From positions 1 through 64,000 of the forward strand of contig JAZNKS010000086.1 in the NCBI GenBank assembly GCA_045578725.1: a stretch of 64,000 nt of DNA. The letters run 5' to 3'. A program made the translations under genes and the position numbers. Shown here piece by piece: positions 41,585 to 49,308 of this stretch; the first letter of the stretch is position 1, and each line of letters starts with the position of its first letter. The notes under the pieces were generated by a model. It made no database searches and was not told the DNA's origin. It saw only the letters and a program-made list of their open reading frames with translations. Source of the DNA: Flemingiibacterium sp045578725. GTDB taxonomy: Bacteria; Bacillota; Clostridia; Oscillospirales; CAG-272.

Positions 41585-42070
41585 ATGTCTACCAAACCCA
41601 TGATTCTGACGGCTGAAGGCCTGAAGAAGATGACCGACGAGCTGGAATATCTGAAGAATGTCAAGCGTGCCGAGGTCAAGGAAAATATTGCAATCGCCCG
41701 TTCCTTCGGCGACCTGTCCGAGAACAGCGAATACGATGAAGCAAAAAACGAGCAGGCAAAGGTTGAATCCCGCATCAATGAGCTGGAGGAGCTTCTGAAG
41801 AACGTTCAGGTTATCGACGAGGAGCAGCTGTCCTCCGATACCATCAACATCGGCATGACCGTCAAGGTTTATGACGAGGAATTCGACGAGGAGGTCGAAT
41901 ACAATCTGGTCGGCACCAACGAGGTCGATCCGATGACCAACAACATCTCCGACCAGTCGCCCATCGGTGCCGCTCTGATCGGCTGCAAGGACGGCGATAT
42001 TGTCACCGTCGAAGCACCTGCAGGCGAGATCCGGCTGAAGATTCTCTCCTTCCACAAGACCGAAAAGTAA
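41585..42070 (+). CDS. greA: Transcription elongation factor GreA
   Basis: 161 residues: an N-terminal coiled coil with the acidic tip DLSENSEYDEAKNEQ, whose acidic residues reach the RNA polymerase active site, and a C-terminal FKBP-like domain (ISDQSPIGAALIGCKDGDIV). It rescues backtracked polymerase by stimulating transcript cleavage. It is preceded by AAGGAG and followed 26 bp later by lysS, a common pair. Confidence 0.97.
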   Translation: MSTKPMILTAEGLKKMTDELEYLKNVKRAEVKENIAIARSFGDLSENSEYDEAKNEQAKVESRINELEELLKNVQVIDEEQLSSDTINIGMTVKVYDEEFDEEVEYNLVGTNEVDPMTNNISDQSPIGAALIGCKDGDIVTVEAPAGEIRLKILSFHKTEK

Positions 42071-42096
42071 TCTGTAAGACCAAGAGGAATGCAAAA

Positions 42097-43605
42097 ATGA
42101 ACGAAAACGAAAACATCCGGAACGAAGCTCCCGAGGTAAGTGAGCAGGAGCTGAACTCCCTTCGCCAGGTCCGCCGCGACAAGCTCGCCGAGCTGCAGGC
42201 ACAGGGCCGCGATCCCTTTACCATCACCAAGTTCGATGCCGATCATCACAGCACCGACATCAAGGCCGCCTTCGACGAGCTGGAAGGCAAAAGTGTCCGC
42301 TTCGCCGGCCGCATGATGTCCAAGCGCGTTATGGGCAAGGCATCCTTCTGCAATCTGCTCGATCTGAAGGGCAACATCCAGTGCTATGTCGCCCGTGACA
42401 GCATCGGCGAGGAGGAATACAAGGGCTTCAAGAAGCTGGACATCGGCGATATCATCGGTGTCGAGGGCGAGGTCTTCAAGACCAAGACCGGCGAGATTTC
42501 GATCCACGCCGCATCCGTCACGCTTCTCTCCAAGAGCCTGCAGATTCTGCCCGAGAAGTTCCACGGTCTGACCAACACCGATATGCGCTACCGTCAGAGA
42601 TATGTGGATCTGATTATGAATCCCGAATCCCGCGAAACCTTCGTCAAGCGCTCGAAGATCATCTCCACCATCCGCCAGTTCCTGGATGCACAGGGCTTCA
42701 TGGAGGTCGAAACCCCCATGCTGGTTTCCAATGCCGGCGGCGCGGCAGCAAGACCCTTTGAAACCCATCACAACGCGCTGGATGAGGATTTCAAGCTCCG
42801 CATTTCGCTGGAGCTCTATCTGAAGCGCCTGATCGTCGGCGGTCTGGAGCGTGTCTACGAAATCGGCCGCGTCTTCCGCAACGAGGGCTGCGATACCCGC
42901 CACAATCCGGAATTCACGCTGATGGAGCTCTATCAGGCCTACACCGATTACCACGGCATGATGGATCTGACCGAGAATATGTTCCGCCACGTCGCCAAGA
43001 CGGTGCTTGGCACCACGAAGATCGTCTACAACGGCGTTGAGATGGATCTCGGCAAGCCCTTCGAGCGGATCACGATGGTTGATGCGGTCAGGAAGTACGC
43101 AGGCGTTGACTGGAACGAGATCCACACGCTGGAGGAGGCCCGTGCCATCGCCGATGAAAAGCACGTTCATTACGAGGATCGCCATGCAAAGGGCGACATT
43201 CTGAATCTCTTCTTCGAGGATTATGTTGAGGAGCATCTGATTCAGCCGACCTTTGTTATGGACCATCCGATCGAGATCTCGCCGCTGACCAAGAAGAAGC
43301 CGGAGAATCCCGAGTATGTCGAGCGCTTTGAGTTCTTCATGAACGGCTGGGAAATGGCAAACGCTTACTCCGAGCTCAATGACCCGATCGATCAGCGCGA
43401 GCGCTTCGCCGCACAGGAGGCCATGTTCGCCGCCGGCGACGAGGAAGCCAACCACACCGACGAGGATTTCCTCAACGCGCTGGAAATCGGTATGCCCCCC
43501 ACAGGCGGCATCGGCTACGGCATCGACCGTATGTGTATGCTGTTCACCGATTCGCAGGCCATCCGCGATGTCCTGCTGTTCCCGACGATGAAGAGTTTGG
43601 ACTGA
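42097..43605 (+). CDS. lysS: Lysine--tRNA ligase, class II
   Basis: 502 residues. An N-terminal OB-fold (about 65-160) recognises the anticodon. The class II core has motif 1 (FLDAQGFMEVETPMLV), motif 2 (RVFRNEGCDTRHNPEFTLMELY) and motif 3 (GIGYGIDRMCML). It charges tRNA-Lys in the cytoplasm. No T-box leader is present; it probably shares the greA transcript. A hairpin terminator follows. Confidence 0.97.
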   Translation: MNENENIRNEAPEVSEQELNSLRQVRRDKLAELQAQGRDPFTITKFDADHHSTDIKAAFDELEGKSVRFAGRMMSKRVMGKASFCNLLDLKGNIQCYVARDSIGEEEYKGFKKLDIGDIIGVEGEVFKTKTGEISIHAASVTLLSKSLQILPEKFHGLTNTDMRYRQRYVDLIMNPESRETFVKRSKIISTIRQFLDAQGFMEVETPMLVSNAGGAAARPFETHHNALDEDFKLRISLELYLKRLIVGGLERVYEIGRVFRNEGCDTRHNPEFTLMELYQAYTDYHGMMDLTENMFRHVAKTVLGTTKIVYNGVEMDLGKPFERITMVDAVRKYAGVDWNEIHTLEEARAIADEKHVHYEDRHAKGDILNLFFEDYVEEHLIQPTFVMDHPIEISPLTKKKPENPEYVERFEFFMNGWEMANAYSELNDPIDQRERFAAQEAMFAAGDEEANHTDEDFLNALEIGMPPTGGIGYGIDRMCMLFTDSQAIRDVLLFPTMKSLD

Positions 43606-43619
43606 CAAACAATTAAACA

Positions 43620-43653
43620 AAATGCCGCAGATTTCCATCAGTCTGCGGCATTT
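43620..43653 (+). terminator. Terminator after lysS
   Basis: AAATGCCGCAGA and TCTGCGGCATTT form a perfect 12-bp stem with a short T-run. Confidence 0.8.
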
Positions 43654-43677
43654 CTATAAAAGAAATGAGGAATTTTT

Positions 43678-44952
43678 ATGAGCAGCTCCGGAAATGACCG
43701 CACCCTGTCACAAACCCTGCGAAAACAGGGCCGCACCATGCAGATCACCGGCTTTTTGTTTATCCTGATCCAGCTGGCGCTGTCCGTTGCCATGTTCGTG
43801 ATTCTGAAATCCAATCTCGGCCTCCTGATCGGATTCGCGCTTTTCACTCTGTCCATGTGGTTCATCAAGGACAGCCTTGACCGGGTCTATCTCGTCACCG
43901 AATATCGCGGGCGCGAGATTGTCCGGGAATATACGACGCACGGTACCGTGCTCGGCGGCCTTCTGCGGCTGGCTGGCGTATTCCTGCTGTTTATGGTTCT
44001 GGAAGCGTTCGTGGCGGATTATATATTCCCGGATACCGGCTTCTTTATGCAGATCGCTTATCGGGTCGGCCTGTTCTGGGTGGTCGGCATCGCCTTGCTC
44101 CGGGATGTGAACCGGATCAAAACCGGAAGCGATATCCTGCGAGCCGCCCGCGAGCCGAATGAAGTCCTCGCCTGGCAGATGGCCGAGGAAGCGAAAGCCG
44201 CATCCGAGGATCGTGAGGACAATCAGCGCACCGGCTTCAGCGTGGGATGTATCCTGCTGGTGATCCTGCTGCTGGTGATTCAGATCGTGATGTTTGCGGT
44301 ACAGGGATCCGGCATCGCCGAACAACTTGATATGCACGCCGCTTATACGGCCTTCTATGAACGGCATGACGGCATGTACGATTATGAACAGCTCCCCCTT
44401 CTGAGCGAGGAATGGTTCGAGGAAGCACTCGCAGACGGAGCCGAGGTGAAGTATTCCCGCTTCCATACCAAGTGCCGGATGGAGGGAAGCGCCATTCTCA
44501 TGCAGGACGGCGTCCCGATTAAGATTTCGATGGAGCTGCATTTTATCTACTCGGAAGATTACGGCTGGCGAATGGCAAAGGCCTATTGCCTGGAGTCGGG
44601 TGTGGACTTTGACAGCACCGGTGATCGGAATATCAGCGGCAGCTGGTACGGCGTGGGGCGGGATAAGACGATGAACGCATCGGACAACAACGAGCTGACG
44701 ATCACGCTGGAAACGCTCACCGCCACCGAAGCGGTCGGCTCGATCACCTGTCAGCGGAACGGTGACACCTACTATACCAAGACCTTCCGCGGAACCGTCG
44801 AGGACCACGGCGATTATCTGTACATCGTCGCGGCTTACGATCAGAAGGATATGTTCTATCCGGAAATTCGCTTCTGCTACGATGTCGTGAAGGATCAGAT
44901 TTACAACATCGATATTTCGCCGGATACAAAGCTTTCAAAAGTCACCGAATAA
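43678..44952 (+). CDS. Membrane protein with extracytoplasmic beta-rich domain, unknown function
   Basis: 424 residues. About four hydrophobic helices cluster in the first 145 residues (GFLFILIQLALSVAMFVIL, LLIGFALFTLSMWF, LLRLAGVFLLFMVLEAFV, VGLFWVVGIALL), and another lies near residues 188-207 (CILLVILLLVIQIVMFAV). The remaining 215 residues form a soluble domain with two apparent halves, the second (ISGSWYGVGRDKTM to the end) resembling a lipocalin-like beta barrel. No family recognised. It follows lysS with a terminator in between; its promoter is not clear. Confidence 0.8.
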   Translation: MSSSGNDRTLSQTLRKQGRTMQITGFLFILIQLALSVAMFVILKSNLGLLIGFALFTLSMWFIKDSLDRVYLVTEYRGREIVREYTTHGTVLGGLLRLAGVFLLFMVLEAFVADYIFPDTGFFMQIAYRVGLFWVVGIALLRDVNRIKTGSDILRAAREPNEVLAWQMAEEAKAASEDREDNQRTGFSVGCILLVILLLVIQIVMFAVQGSGIAEQLDMHAAYTAFYERHDGMYDYEQLPLLSEEWFEEALADGAEVKYSRFHTKCRMEGSAILMQDGVPIKISMELHFIYSEDYGWRMAKAYCLESGVDFDSTGDRNISGSWYGVGRDKTMNASDNNELTITLETLTATEAVGSITCQRNGDTYYTKTFRGTVEDHGDYLYIVAAYDQKDMFYPEIRFCYDVVKDQIYNIDISPDTKLSKVTE

Positions 44953-45012
44953 ATAAAAATCCCCTTATCGCACTTAGACGAAATCCCGAAAAACGGACAT
45001 TGCAAAAAAGAG

Positions 45013-45048
45013 CCTCCTATGGTAGAGTATAAGAACTACCATAGGAGG
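45013..45048 (+). repeat. Perfect 13-bp inverted repeat with an embedded ribosome site
   Basis: CCTCCTATGGTAG (45013-45025) and CTACCATAGGAGG (45036-45048) flank a 10-nt loop. The right arm contains AGGAGG, 7 bases before an ATG (45056) that opens an 11-codon ORF ending at 45091. The A/T-rich context and the pattern look like the decayed left end of an insertion sequence, or a terminator/attenuator (TTTTT follows). Confidence 0.55.
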
Positions 45049-45132
45049 AATTTTTATGCCTTTGTCCGGAAAATGTTTAGAATCCGGATAGGGGTGTATA
45101 ATGAATGATAAATACAAGCAGCGGAGGTATGT

Positions 45133-46083
45133 ATGTGTACAGCTTTATGCTACAGAAGCGGGGACTCCTATTTTGGCAGAAATCTTGATCTTCACCGGGG
45201 ATACGGCGAACGGGTCGTCATTACGCCGCGGAATTATGAAATTAAAATGCGATGCGTGATGCCGATCCAAACGCACTATGCAATGATCGGTATGGCTGCC
45301 GTCGCAGACGGATATCCGCTGTATTATGAAGCAACAAATGAAAAGGGATTAAGTGCGGCCGGCCTGAATTTCCCTCAAAATGCGGTTTACTGTAGTTTTG
45401 ATGAAAAAAAGGACAATATTGCCCCCTTTGAGTTCATTCCCTGGATTTTATCGCAATGTACTTGCATCGATGAAGTGAAAGGGCTTCTCGGACGAATCAA
45501 TCTGGTCAATATCCGCGTTAACAAGCAGCTTCCGCTGTCACCGCTTCATTGGCTGATCAGTGATAAAGAAACCAGCATCGCAGCAGAGCCCTTAAAGGAT
45601 GGCCTGAAAATATACGACAATCCCTTTGAGATTCTGACCAACAATCCGCCGTTTGAATTTCATCGGATGAATGCCAGCCACTTTATGGGATTAAGCCCCC
45701 ATCCGGCCGTATCCGGGTTCCCGAACAGAATACCCATGCAGAATTACAGCCTTGGATTGGGGGCGATCGGCTTGCCCGGCGATTTTTCGAGCCCATCACG
45801 CTTTATCCGGGGATTGTTTGTGAAGGAAAACTCGGTATCGGAGCCGGGAGAAGAAGCAAGGGTAAATCAGTTTTTTCACATTCTGCAGTCCGTTGCCATG
45901 CCCAAGGGATGCGTCCGGTCAGATCAAGGCCTGCAATATACCCGCTACAGCAGCTGCTGCAATGTCAATCGCGGGATCTACTATTATACAACCTACGAAC
46001 AAGCCGAAATCCAATCCATCCATCTGCAGGATGTCGATTTGATGCAATCACAATTATATACCTGCAGCGTCAAAGGATTGTAA
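45133..46083 (+). CDS. bsh: Choloylglycine (bile salt) hydrolase family protein
   Basis: 316 residues of the Ntn-hydrolase fold. After Met removal, Cys2 is the nucleophile (MCTALCYRS). The other active-site residues of the Clostridium perfringens enzyme are matched: Arg16 and Asp19 (FGRNLDLH), Asn79 (AGLNFP), Asn170 (LTNNPPFEF) and Arg222 (SPSRFIRG). It should deconjugate glycine- or taurine-conjugated bile acids, or related N-acyl amides such as penicillin V, in the cytoplasm. A TATAAT lies at 45097-45102. The codon and base composition is more AT-rich than the neighbours, and an IS-like inverted repeat lies upstream, so horizontal acquisition is plausible. Confidence 0.92.
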   Translation: MCTALCYRSGDSYFGRNLDLHRGYGERVVITPRNYEIKMRCVMPIQTHYAMIGMAAVADGYPLYYEATNEKGLSAAGLNFPQNAVYCSFDEKKDNIAPFEFIPWILSQCTCIDEVKGLLGRINLVNIRVNKQLPLSPLHWLISDKETSIAAEPLKDGLKIYDNPFEILTNNPPFEFHRMNASHFMGLSPHPAVSGFPNRIPMQNYSLGLGAIGLPGDFSSPSRFIRGLFVKENSVSEPGEEARVNQFFHILQSVAMPKGCVRSDQGLQYTRYSSCCNVNRGIYYYTTYEQAEIQSIHLQDVDLMQSQLYTCSVKGL

Positions 46084-46152
46084 TTGCCGCAGGAAGTGCT
46101 GACACAGCCGTCCCGTCCGTATGGCAAAGTCCGCCAAGGGAAAAATCCGACA

Positions 46153-46719
46153 TTACGCCTCCATTCGGATAAGGGAAGGCATCGTATCGGTCAGATGGCG
46201 GGCGGCAAATTCCGGATCGGCGGTCCATAGGCGCACCTCGCTGTGCCGTAAAATCAGCGGCATCCGGGGATGGACATCGGCGGTGGAGGAATTGGCGGCG
46301 GTGGTTAAAATGACAAAGCGGAAGCCGTCCGGATCCGGGCGGAAGAGCCCGGCCAGATACAGCTCCTGCACATCCGGGAGGCGGAAGCGGAATTTCGTCT
46401 TCTGCGGATCCCATTCATAGTAGCCCGTGGTGGGAATCACGCACCGGGATCCCGCAAAGAAGCGGGCGAAGGTCGGCTTCTCTTTGACCGTTTCGGAGCG
46501 GGCATTGATGATGAGCCCCTTGCCCTTGAAGCCCGGGAAGCCCCATCGGCCGGGAAGGGGGCGGATATAGCCCTCCTCAAAGGCTAAAATCGGCACCGGA
46601 TCGGTCGGGAAGATCTCGCCCGACTTGAATTCCTCCTTCGGCCAGCGACGTCTGGCGGCGGTATAGATGGTTTTCAGCTCGTCGCTCTCGTCGGTATTGC
46701 CCGTGTACCGTCCGCACAT
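46153..46719 (-). CDS. SOS response-associated peptidase (SRAP/YedK/HMCES family)
   Basis: 188 residues. The start is fixed at 46719 because the catalytic residue of this family is Cys2 (MCGRYTG); longer readings would bury it. The other active-site residues are Asn72 (INARSET), Glu102 (GYYEWD) and His150 (TADVHPRMP). SRAP proteins form a covalent thiazolidine link with abasic sites in single-stranded DNA and protect them at stalled forks. It is the last gene after the XRE and ImmA genes, 54 bp behind ImmA. Its leader (Shine-Dalgarno, GCTTTCG hairpin, GGTGATTGAT, ATG) closely matches that of dinB on the other strand. Confidence 0.95.
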   Translation of the reverse strand: MCGRYTGNTDESDELKTIYTAARRRWPKEEFKSGEIFPTDPVPILAFEEGYIRPLPGRWGFPGFKGKGLIINARSETVKEKPTFARFFAGSRCVIPTTGYYEWDPQKTKFRFRLPDVQELYLAGLFRPDPDGFRFVILTTAANSSTADVHPRMPLILRHSEVRLWTADPEFAARHLTDTMPSLIRMEA

Positions 46720-46731
46720 ATCAATCACCGC

Positions 46732-46758
46732 GGCTTTCGTATGCGAAAGCCTTCCTTT
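46732..46758 (-). promoter_or_regulatory. Leader hairpin of the SRAP gene
   Basis: On the minus strand AAAGGAAGG is followed by GGCTTTCG-CATA-CGAAAGCC and then GGTGATTGAT-ATG. The hairpin lies between the Shine-Dalgarno and the start codon, so folding would bring them to working distance. The dinB leader at 48008-48046 has the same arrangement. Confidence 0.55.
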
Positions 46759-46773
46759 CATGGGAATGGATAC

Positions 46774-47283
46774 TTATTTCAGAAACGTGGAATTGTGATC
46801 CTGCTTCTTCAGCCGGTAGCCGTTCTGGATCAGGCTGTCCACCTTCAGGGCGACCAGATTGATGTCGGTATAGGTGGCGGCGGCGATCTGAGCGGCATCC
46901 AGCCCCTCCTCGATCAGATCAAGGATGGTTTCACCGTCAAGAAGCAGATCGGCGGCGAAGATATTGGCCTCGTATTCCAGCCGGCTGGACATTTCGTACA
47001 GCATGAATTCCTGCAGGACGGTGTCCTTTGCATATTCGCGGTGGAGCTGATCGTGGCCGAGCTCATGGGCGCAGACGATCCGGTTCATCGCCTCGCTGTT
47101 TTTTTGATTCAGGATGATGAAGCGGCATCCGTTGATGACGGTGTACATCCCCTTGAGCTGAAAGAGATGGTCGGTGAATTTCACCTTCACGCCCAGCTCG
47201 TCGGCGATCCGGAAGGGATCCCGCGTATGGTGGCGGCGCAGGATGGCCTGCACCTGTCTTGTAATCGGTTCAAGGCTTGACAT
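46774..47283 (-). CDS. ImmA/IrrE family metallo-endopeptidase
   Basis: 169 residues with the zinc peptidase motif CAHELGHDQLH (His73, Glu74, His77) and the third ligand in RLEYEANIFAADLL (Glu105). Members cleave XRE-type repressors: ImmA cuts ImmR in ICEBs1 of Bacillus, and IrrE cuts DdrO in Deinococcus after DNA damage. Here it starts 3 bp after the XRE gene, its likely substrate. Unlike many mobile-element copies, there is no integrase or conjugation gene nearby; the partners are SRAP and dinB. Confidence 0.95.
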   Translation of the reverse strand: MSSLEPITRQVQAILRRHHTRDPFRIADELGVKVKFTDHLFQLKGMYTVINGCRFIILNQKNSEAMNRIVCAHELGHDQLHREYAKDTVLQEFMLYEMSSRLEYEANIFAADLLLDGETILDLIEEGLDAAQIAAATYTDINLVALKVDSLIQNGYRLKKQDHNSTFLK

Positions 47284-47286
47284 GGC

Positions 47287-47730
47287 TTATTTTCCGGCTT
47301 TCGGCCCGCTCTGCATTCTGTAGGGCTTTGGCTGATAGGATTCCCGGTTTTCCTTTTTTGATTCCCAGTACACCTCATTCAGGACCGCCATGATGCCGTC
47401 CTTCTCCCGCTGATCCAGCACGGGAGCGCCGGCTCCGCCCGCAAACAGGGCCGCCACGCCGTTGACGAGATTCTCGATTTCACGGGCCGCCTCATCGCCG
47501 CCCTTTTCATAGGCGCTGACCACATATTGGCCCGATTGGCCGAGCAGCTCTTCCGTTGCAACGCCGAGCGCGTCGGCCGCGCGGCGGACAAATTCAATGC
47601 TCTTGGGGTGCTTCTCGCCGCTCTCCCAGGTCTGGATCGCACGCAGGGAAACGCCGGAGGCTTCGGCAAGCCTTGCCTGCGAAAGGCCCGCGGCCAGGCG
47701 GGCACGCTTCAGATTTTCTGCAAATGACAT
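47287..47730 (-). CDS. XRE family repressor, partner of ImmA
   Basis: 147 residues. The N-terminal Cro/CI-type helix-turn-helix covers about residues 5-62 (LKRARLAAGLSQARLAEASG, VSLRAIQTWESGEKHPKSIE). The C-terminal 85 residues hold a helical segment (EAAREIENLVNGVAALFAGG) that could dimerise, and a flexible basic tail; a cleavage site for ImmA would be expected near the domain border. The ATG follows AAAGAGG. Transcription probably begins at about 47862, so the leader runs through operator sites 3, 2 and 1, which suggests tight autoregulation. Confidence 0.93.
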   Translation of the reverse strand: MSFAENLKRARLAAGLSQARLAEASGVSLRAIQTWESGEKHPKSIEFVRRAADALGVATEELLGQSGQYVVSAYEKGGDEAAREIENLVNGVAALFAGGAGAPVLDQREKDGIMAVLNEVYWESKKENRESYQPKPYRMQSGPKAGK

Positions 47731-47753
47731 ACGGTTCCTCTTTCCAAAAGATT

Positions 47754-47769
47754 ACGCACCAAAATGCGC
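47754..47769. promoter_or_regulatory. Operator-like site 1 (XRE/ImmA-dinB intergenic region)
   Basis: ACGCACCAAAATGCGC, an imperfect palindrome of the form ACGCAY-N4-RTGYGY, just upstream of the dinB-directed -35 box. Confidence 0.7.
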
Positions 47770-47777
47770 AAAAGGCC

Positions 47778-47806
47778 TTGACAAAACGCATGATAGTGTG
47801 TATAAT
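47778..47806 (+). promoter_or_regulatory. Strong promoter toward dinB
   Basis: TTGACA (47778-47783), 17 bp, TATAAT (47801-47806). Operator site 2 fills the spacer between the two boxes, so repressor binding would exclude RNA polymerase. Expected start near 47813, giving a dinB leader of about 235 nt. Confidence 0.85.
47786..47801. promoter_or_regulatory. Operator-like site 2, inside the dinB promoter
   Basis: ACGCATGATAGTGTGT, 32 bp after site 1; it lies entirely between the -35 and the first base of the -10. Confidence 0.75.
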
Positions 47807-47817
47807 AGTATATAGAT

Positions 47818-47833
47818 ACGCATAACGGTGTGT
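47818..47833. promoter_or_regulatory. Operator-like site 3
   Basis: ACGCATAACGGTGTGT, 32 bp after site 2, just past the predicted dinB transcription start. Confidence 0.75.
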
Positions 47834-47848
47834 GCGCTGATTGCTGAC

Positions 47849-47864
47849 ACGCACCAAAGTGCAT
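47849..47864. promoter_or_regulatory. Operator-like site 4, at the repressor gene start point
   Basis: ACGCACCAAAGTGCAT, 31 bp after site 3, overlapping the expected transcription start of the XRE gene (about 47862). Confidence 0.75.
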
Positions 47865-47868
47865 ATTC

Positions 47869-47897
47869 AGTATAGCACAGAAAAAGGGATTTGTCAA
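47869..47897 (-). promoter_or_regulatory. Promoter of the XRE-ImmA-SRAP operon
   Basis: On the minus strand TTGACA (47892-47897), 17 bp, TATACT (47869-47874). It points leftward through the dinB promoter, so the two promoters face each other about 50 bp apart. Confidence 0.8.
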
Positions 47898-47914
47898 GAA
47901 TCCGGAGAGAAATA

Positions 47915-48033
47915 GCGTGAAAAATACTTTTTCACGCATGGTTTTGTGGCTTTCATGTCTCTTTGAGCCATGATTTTGCTTCGCAAAACCAGCCCCAATT
48001 CCCGAACAAGGAAGCTTTCGCTAACGCGAAAGC
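47915..48033 (+). promoter_or_regulatory. Structured dinB leader with three stem-loops
   Basis: GCGTGAAAAA-TAC-TTTTTCACGC (47915-47937); GGTTTTG/CAAAACC (47940-47990) enclosing TGGCT/AGCCA and able to switch to TTTTGC-TTC-GCAAAA; and GCTTTCGC-TAAC-GCGAAAGC (48014-48033) between AAGGA (48008-48012) and the start codon. Confidence 0.5.
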
Positions 48034-48046
48034 CATGGTGATTAAT

Positions 48047-49294
48047 ATGGAAAACCGAACGATTTTGCATTCGGATCTCAATAATTTTTACGCATCGGTG
48101 GAATGTATGCTGGATCCGTCCCTGCGCGATAAGCCGGTCGCGGTCTGCGGGCGGAGCGAGGAGCGGCACGGCATCGTGCTGGCCAAGAATTACGCCGCGA
48201 AGGCCTTCGGTGTCAAGACCGGCGAAGCGGTCTGGGAGGCAAAGCAGAAATGCCCGCTCCTTGTCACGGTGGATCCGCATTACCGGGAATATATGAAATA
48301 TTCCCGCCTTGTGCGGCAGATTTACTGCGAATACAGCGATCAGGTGGAGGCCTACGGTATGGATGAGAACTGGATCGACGTCACCGGCTCCGCCATCTTC
48401 GGCGACGGGGAGAAGATCGCCAACGAGATCCGGGAGCGGGTGAAATTCGAGCTGGGGCTGACCGTTTCCGTGGGGGTATCCTTCAACAAGATCTTCGCCA
48501 AGCTCGGCTCGGACATGAAGAAGCCGGATGCCGTCACCTGCATCACCCGCGAGAATTTCCGGGAGAAGATCTGGCATCTGCCGGCCACCGAGCTGCTGGG
48601 CGTGGGATACGCCACGGGGAAGACACTCCGGCGGTGCGGCATCTCGACCGTCGGCGAGCTGGCAAACTGTCCCGAGGAGCTGCTTTCGCATCTGATGGGG
48701 ATTCACGGCATCCGCTTAAAGCGCTTTGCCAATGGGGAGGATACCTCCGCCGTCACAAATCAGGAATATCACGCGCCGATCAAATCGGTGGGCAGCGGAA
48801 TCACCTTTCTGGAGGATCTATGCGGAAATGAGGAGGTCTGGCCGATGATTCTTTCGCTGGCGGACGAGGTGGCCAGACGGCTCCGGATCGCCCATAAAAA
48901 GGCCGGCGGCGTATCGCTGACGGTCAAATGCAAGGATCTGTCCTGCCGGGAATGGCAGATGCCGCTGGAGCATCCGACCAGCCACGCCGTCGAGATCGCC
49001 CGGCGTGCCTATGAGCATTTTCTGGAAAATTATCCGTGGATCAAGCCGATCCGCGCGATGACGGTGCGGGCGATCCGGCTGGGCGATTCGGGGATCGGGG
49101 AGCAGATGAGCATCTTTCACAGCTTTGAGCGGATCGCCAAAACCGAGGCGGTGGATCGGACGGTGGATGAGCTGCGGGCACGCTTCGGCCGGCGGATCAT
49201 CAAAAGCGCGGCGACGATGCATCTGGATAAAATGCCGCAGCCGGACGACGAGATCGAGCTGAAGATGCCGTCCGGTCTGCTGACGCTCGCATGA
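48047..49294 (+). CDS. dinB: DNA polymerase IV (Y-family translesion polymerase)
   Basis: 415 residues from the ATG at 48047, chosen because Y-family proteins begin just before RTILHSDLNNFYASVE and because the same leader precedes the SRAP start; an ATG 12 bases upstream is also in frame. The palm carboxylates are visible in HSDLNNFYASVE and in YGMDENWIDVTGSA, where the usual SxDE is MDEN. Other blocks are VSVGVSFNKIFAKLGSDMKK and a C-terminal little-finger domain. The expected C-terminal clamp-binding motif is not obvious. It copies damaged DNA with low fidelity. Transcribed divergently from the XRE-ImmA-SRAP genes under a promoter covered by operator sites. Confidence 0.95.
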   Translation: MENRTILHSDLNNFYASVECMLDPSLRDKPVAVCGRSEERHGIVLAKNYAAKAFGVKTGEAVWEAKQKCPLLVTVDPHYREYMKYSRLVRQIYCEYSDQVEAYGMDENWIDVTGSAIFGDGEKIANEIRERVKFELGLTVSVGVSFNKIFAKLGSDMKKPDAVTCITRENFREKIWHLPATELLGVGYATGKTLRRCGISTVGELANCPEELLSHLMGIHGIRLKRFANGEDTSAVTNQEYHAPIKSVGSGITFLEDLCGNEEVWPMILSLADEVARRLRIAHKKAGGVSLTVKCKDLSCREWQMPLEHPTSHAVEIARRAYEHFLENYPWIKPIRAMTVRAIRLGDSGIGEQMSIFHSFERIAKTEAVDRTVDELRARFGRRIIKSAATMHLDKMPQPDDEIELKMPSGLLTLA

Positions 49295-49308
49295 GGGAGG
49301 GAAGCGGT

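Noticed and set aside
47731..48046. LexA (SOS) box near dinB
   Set aside because: No CGAAC-N4-GTTCG-type site is visible; the repeated motif is ACGCAY-N4-RTGYGY instead.
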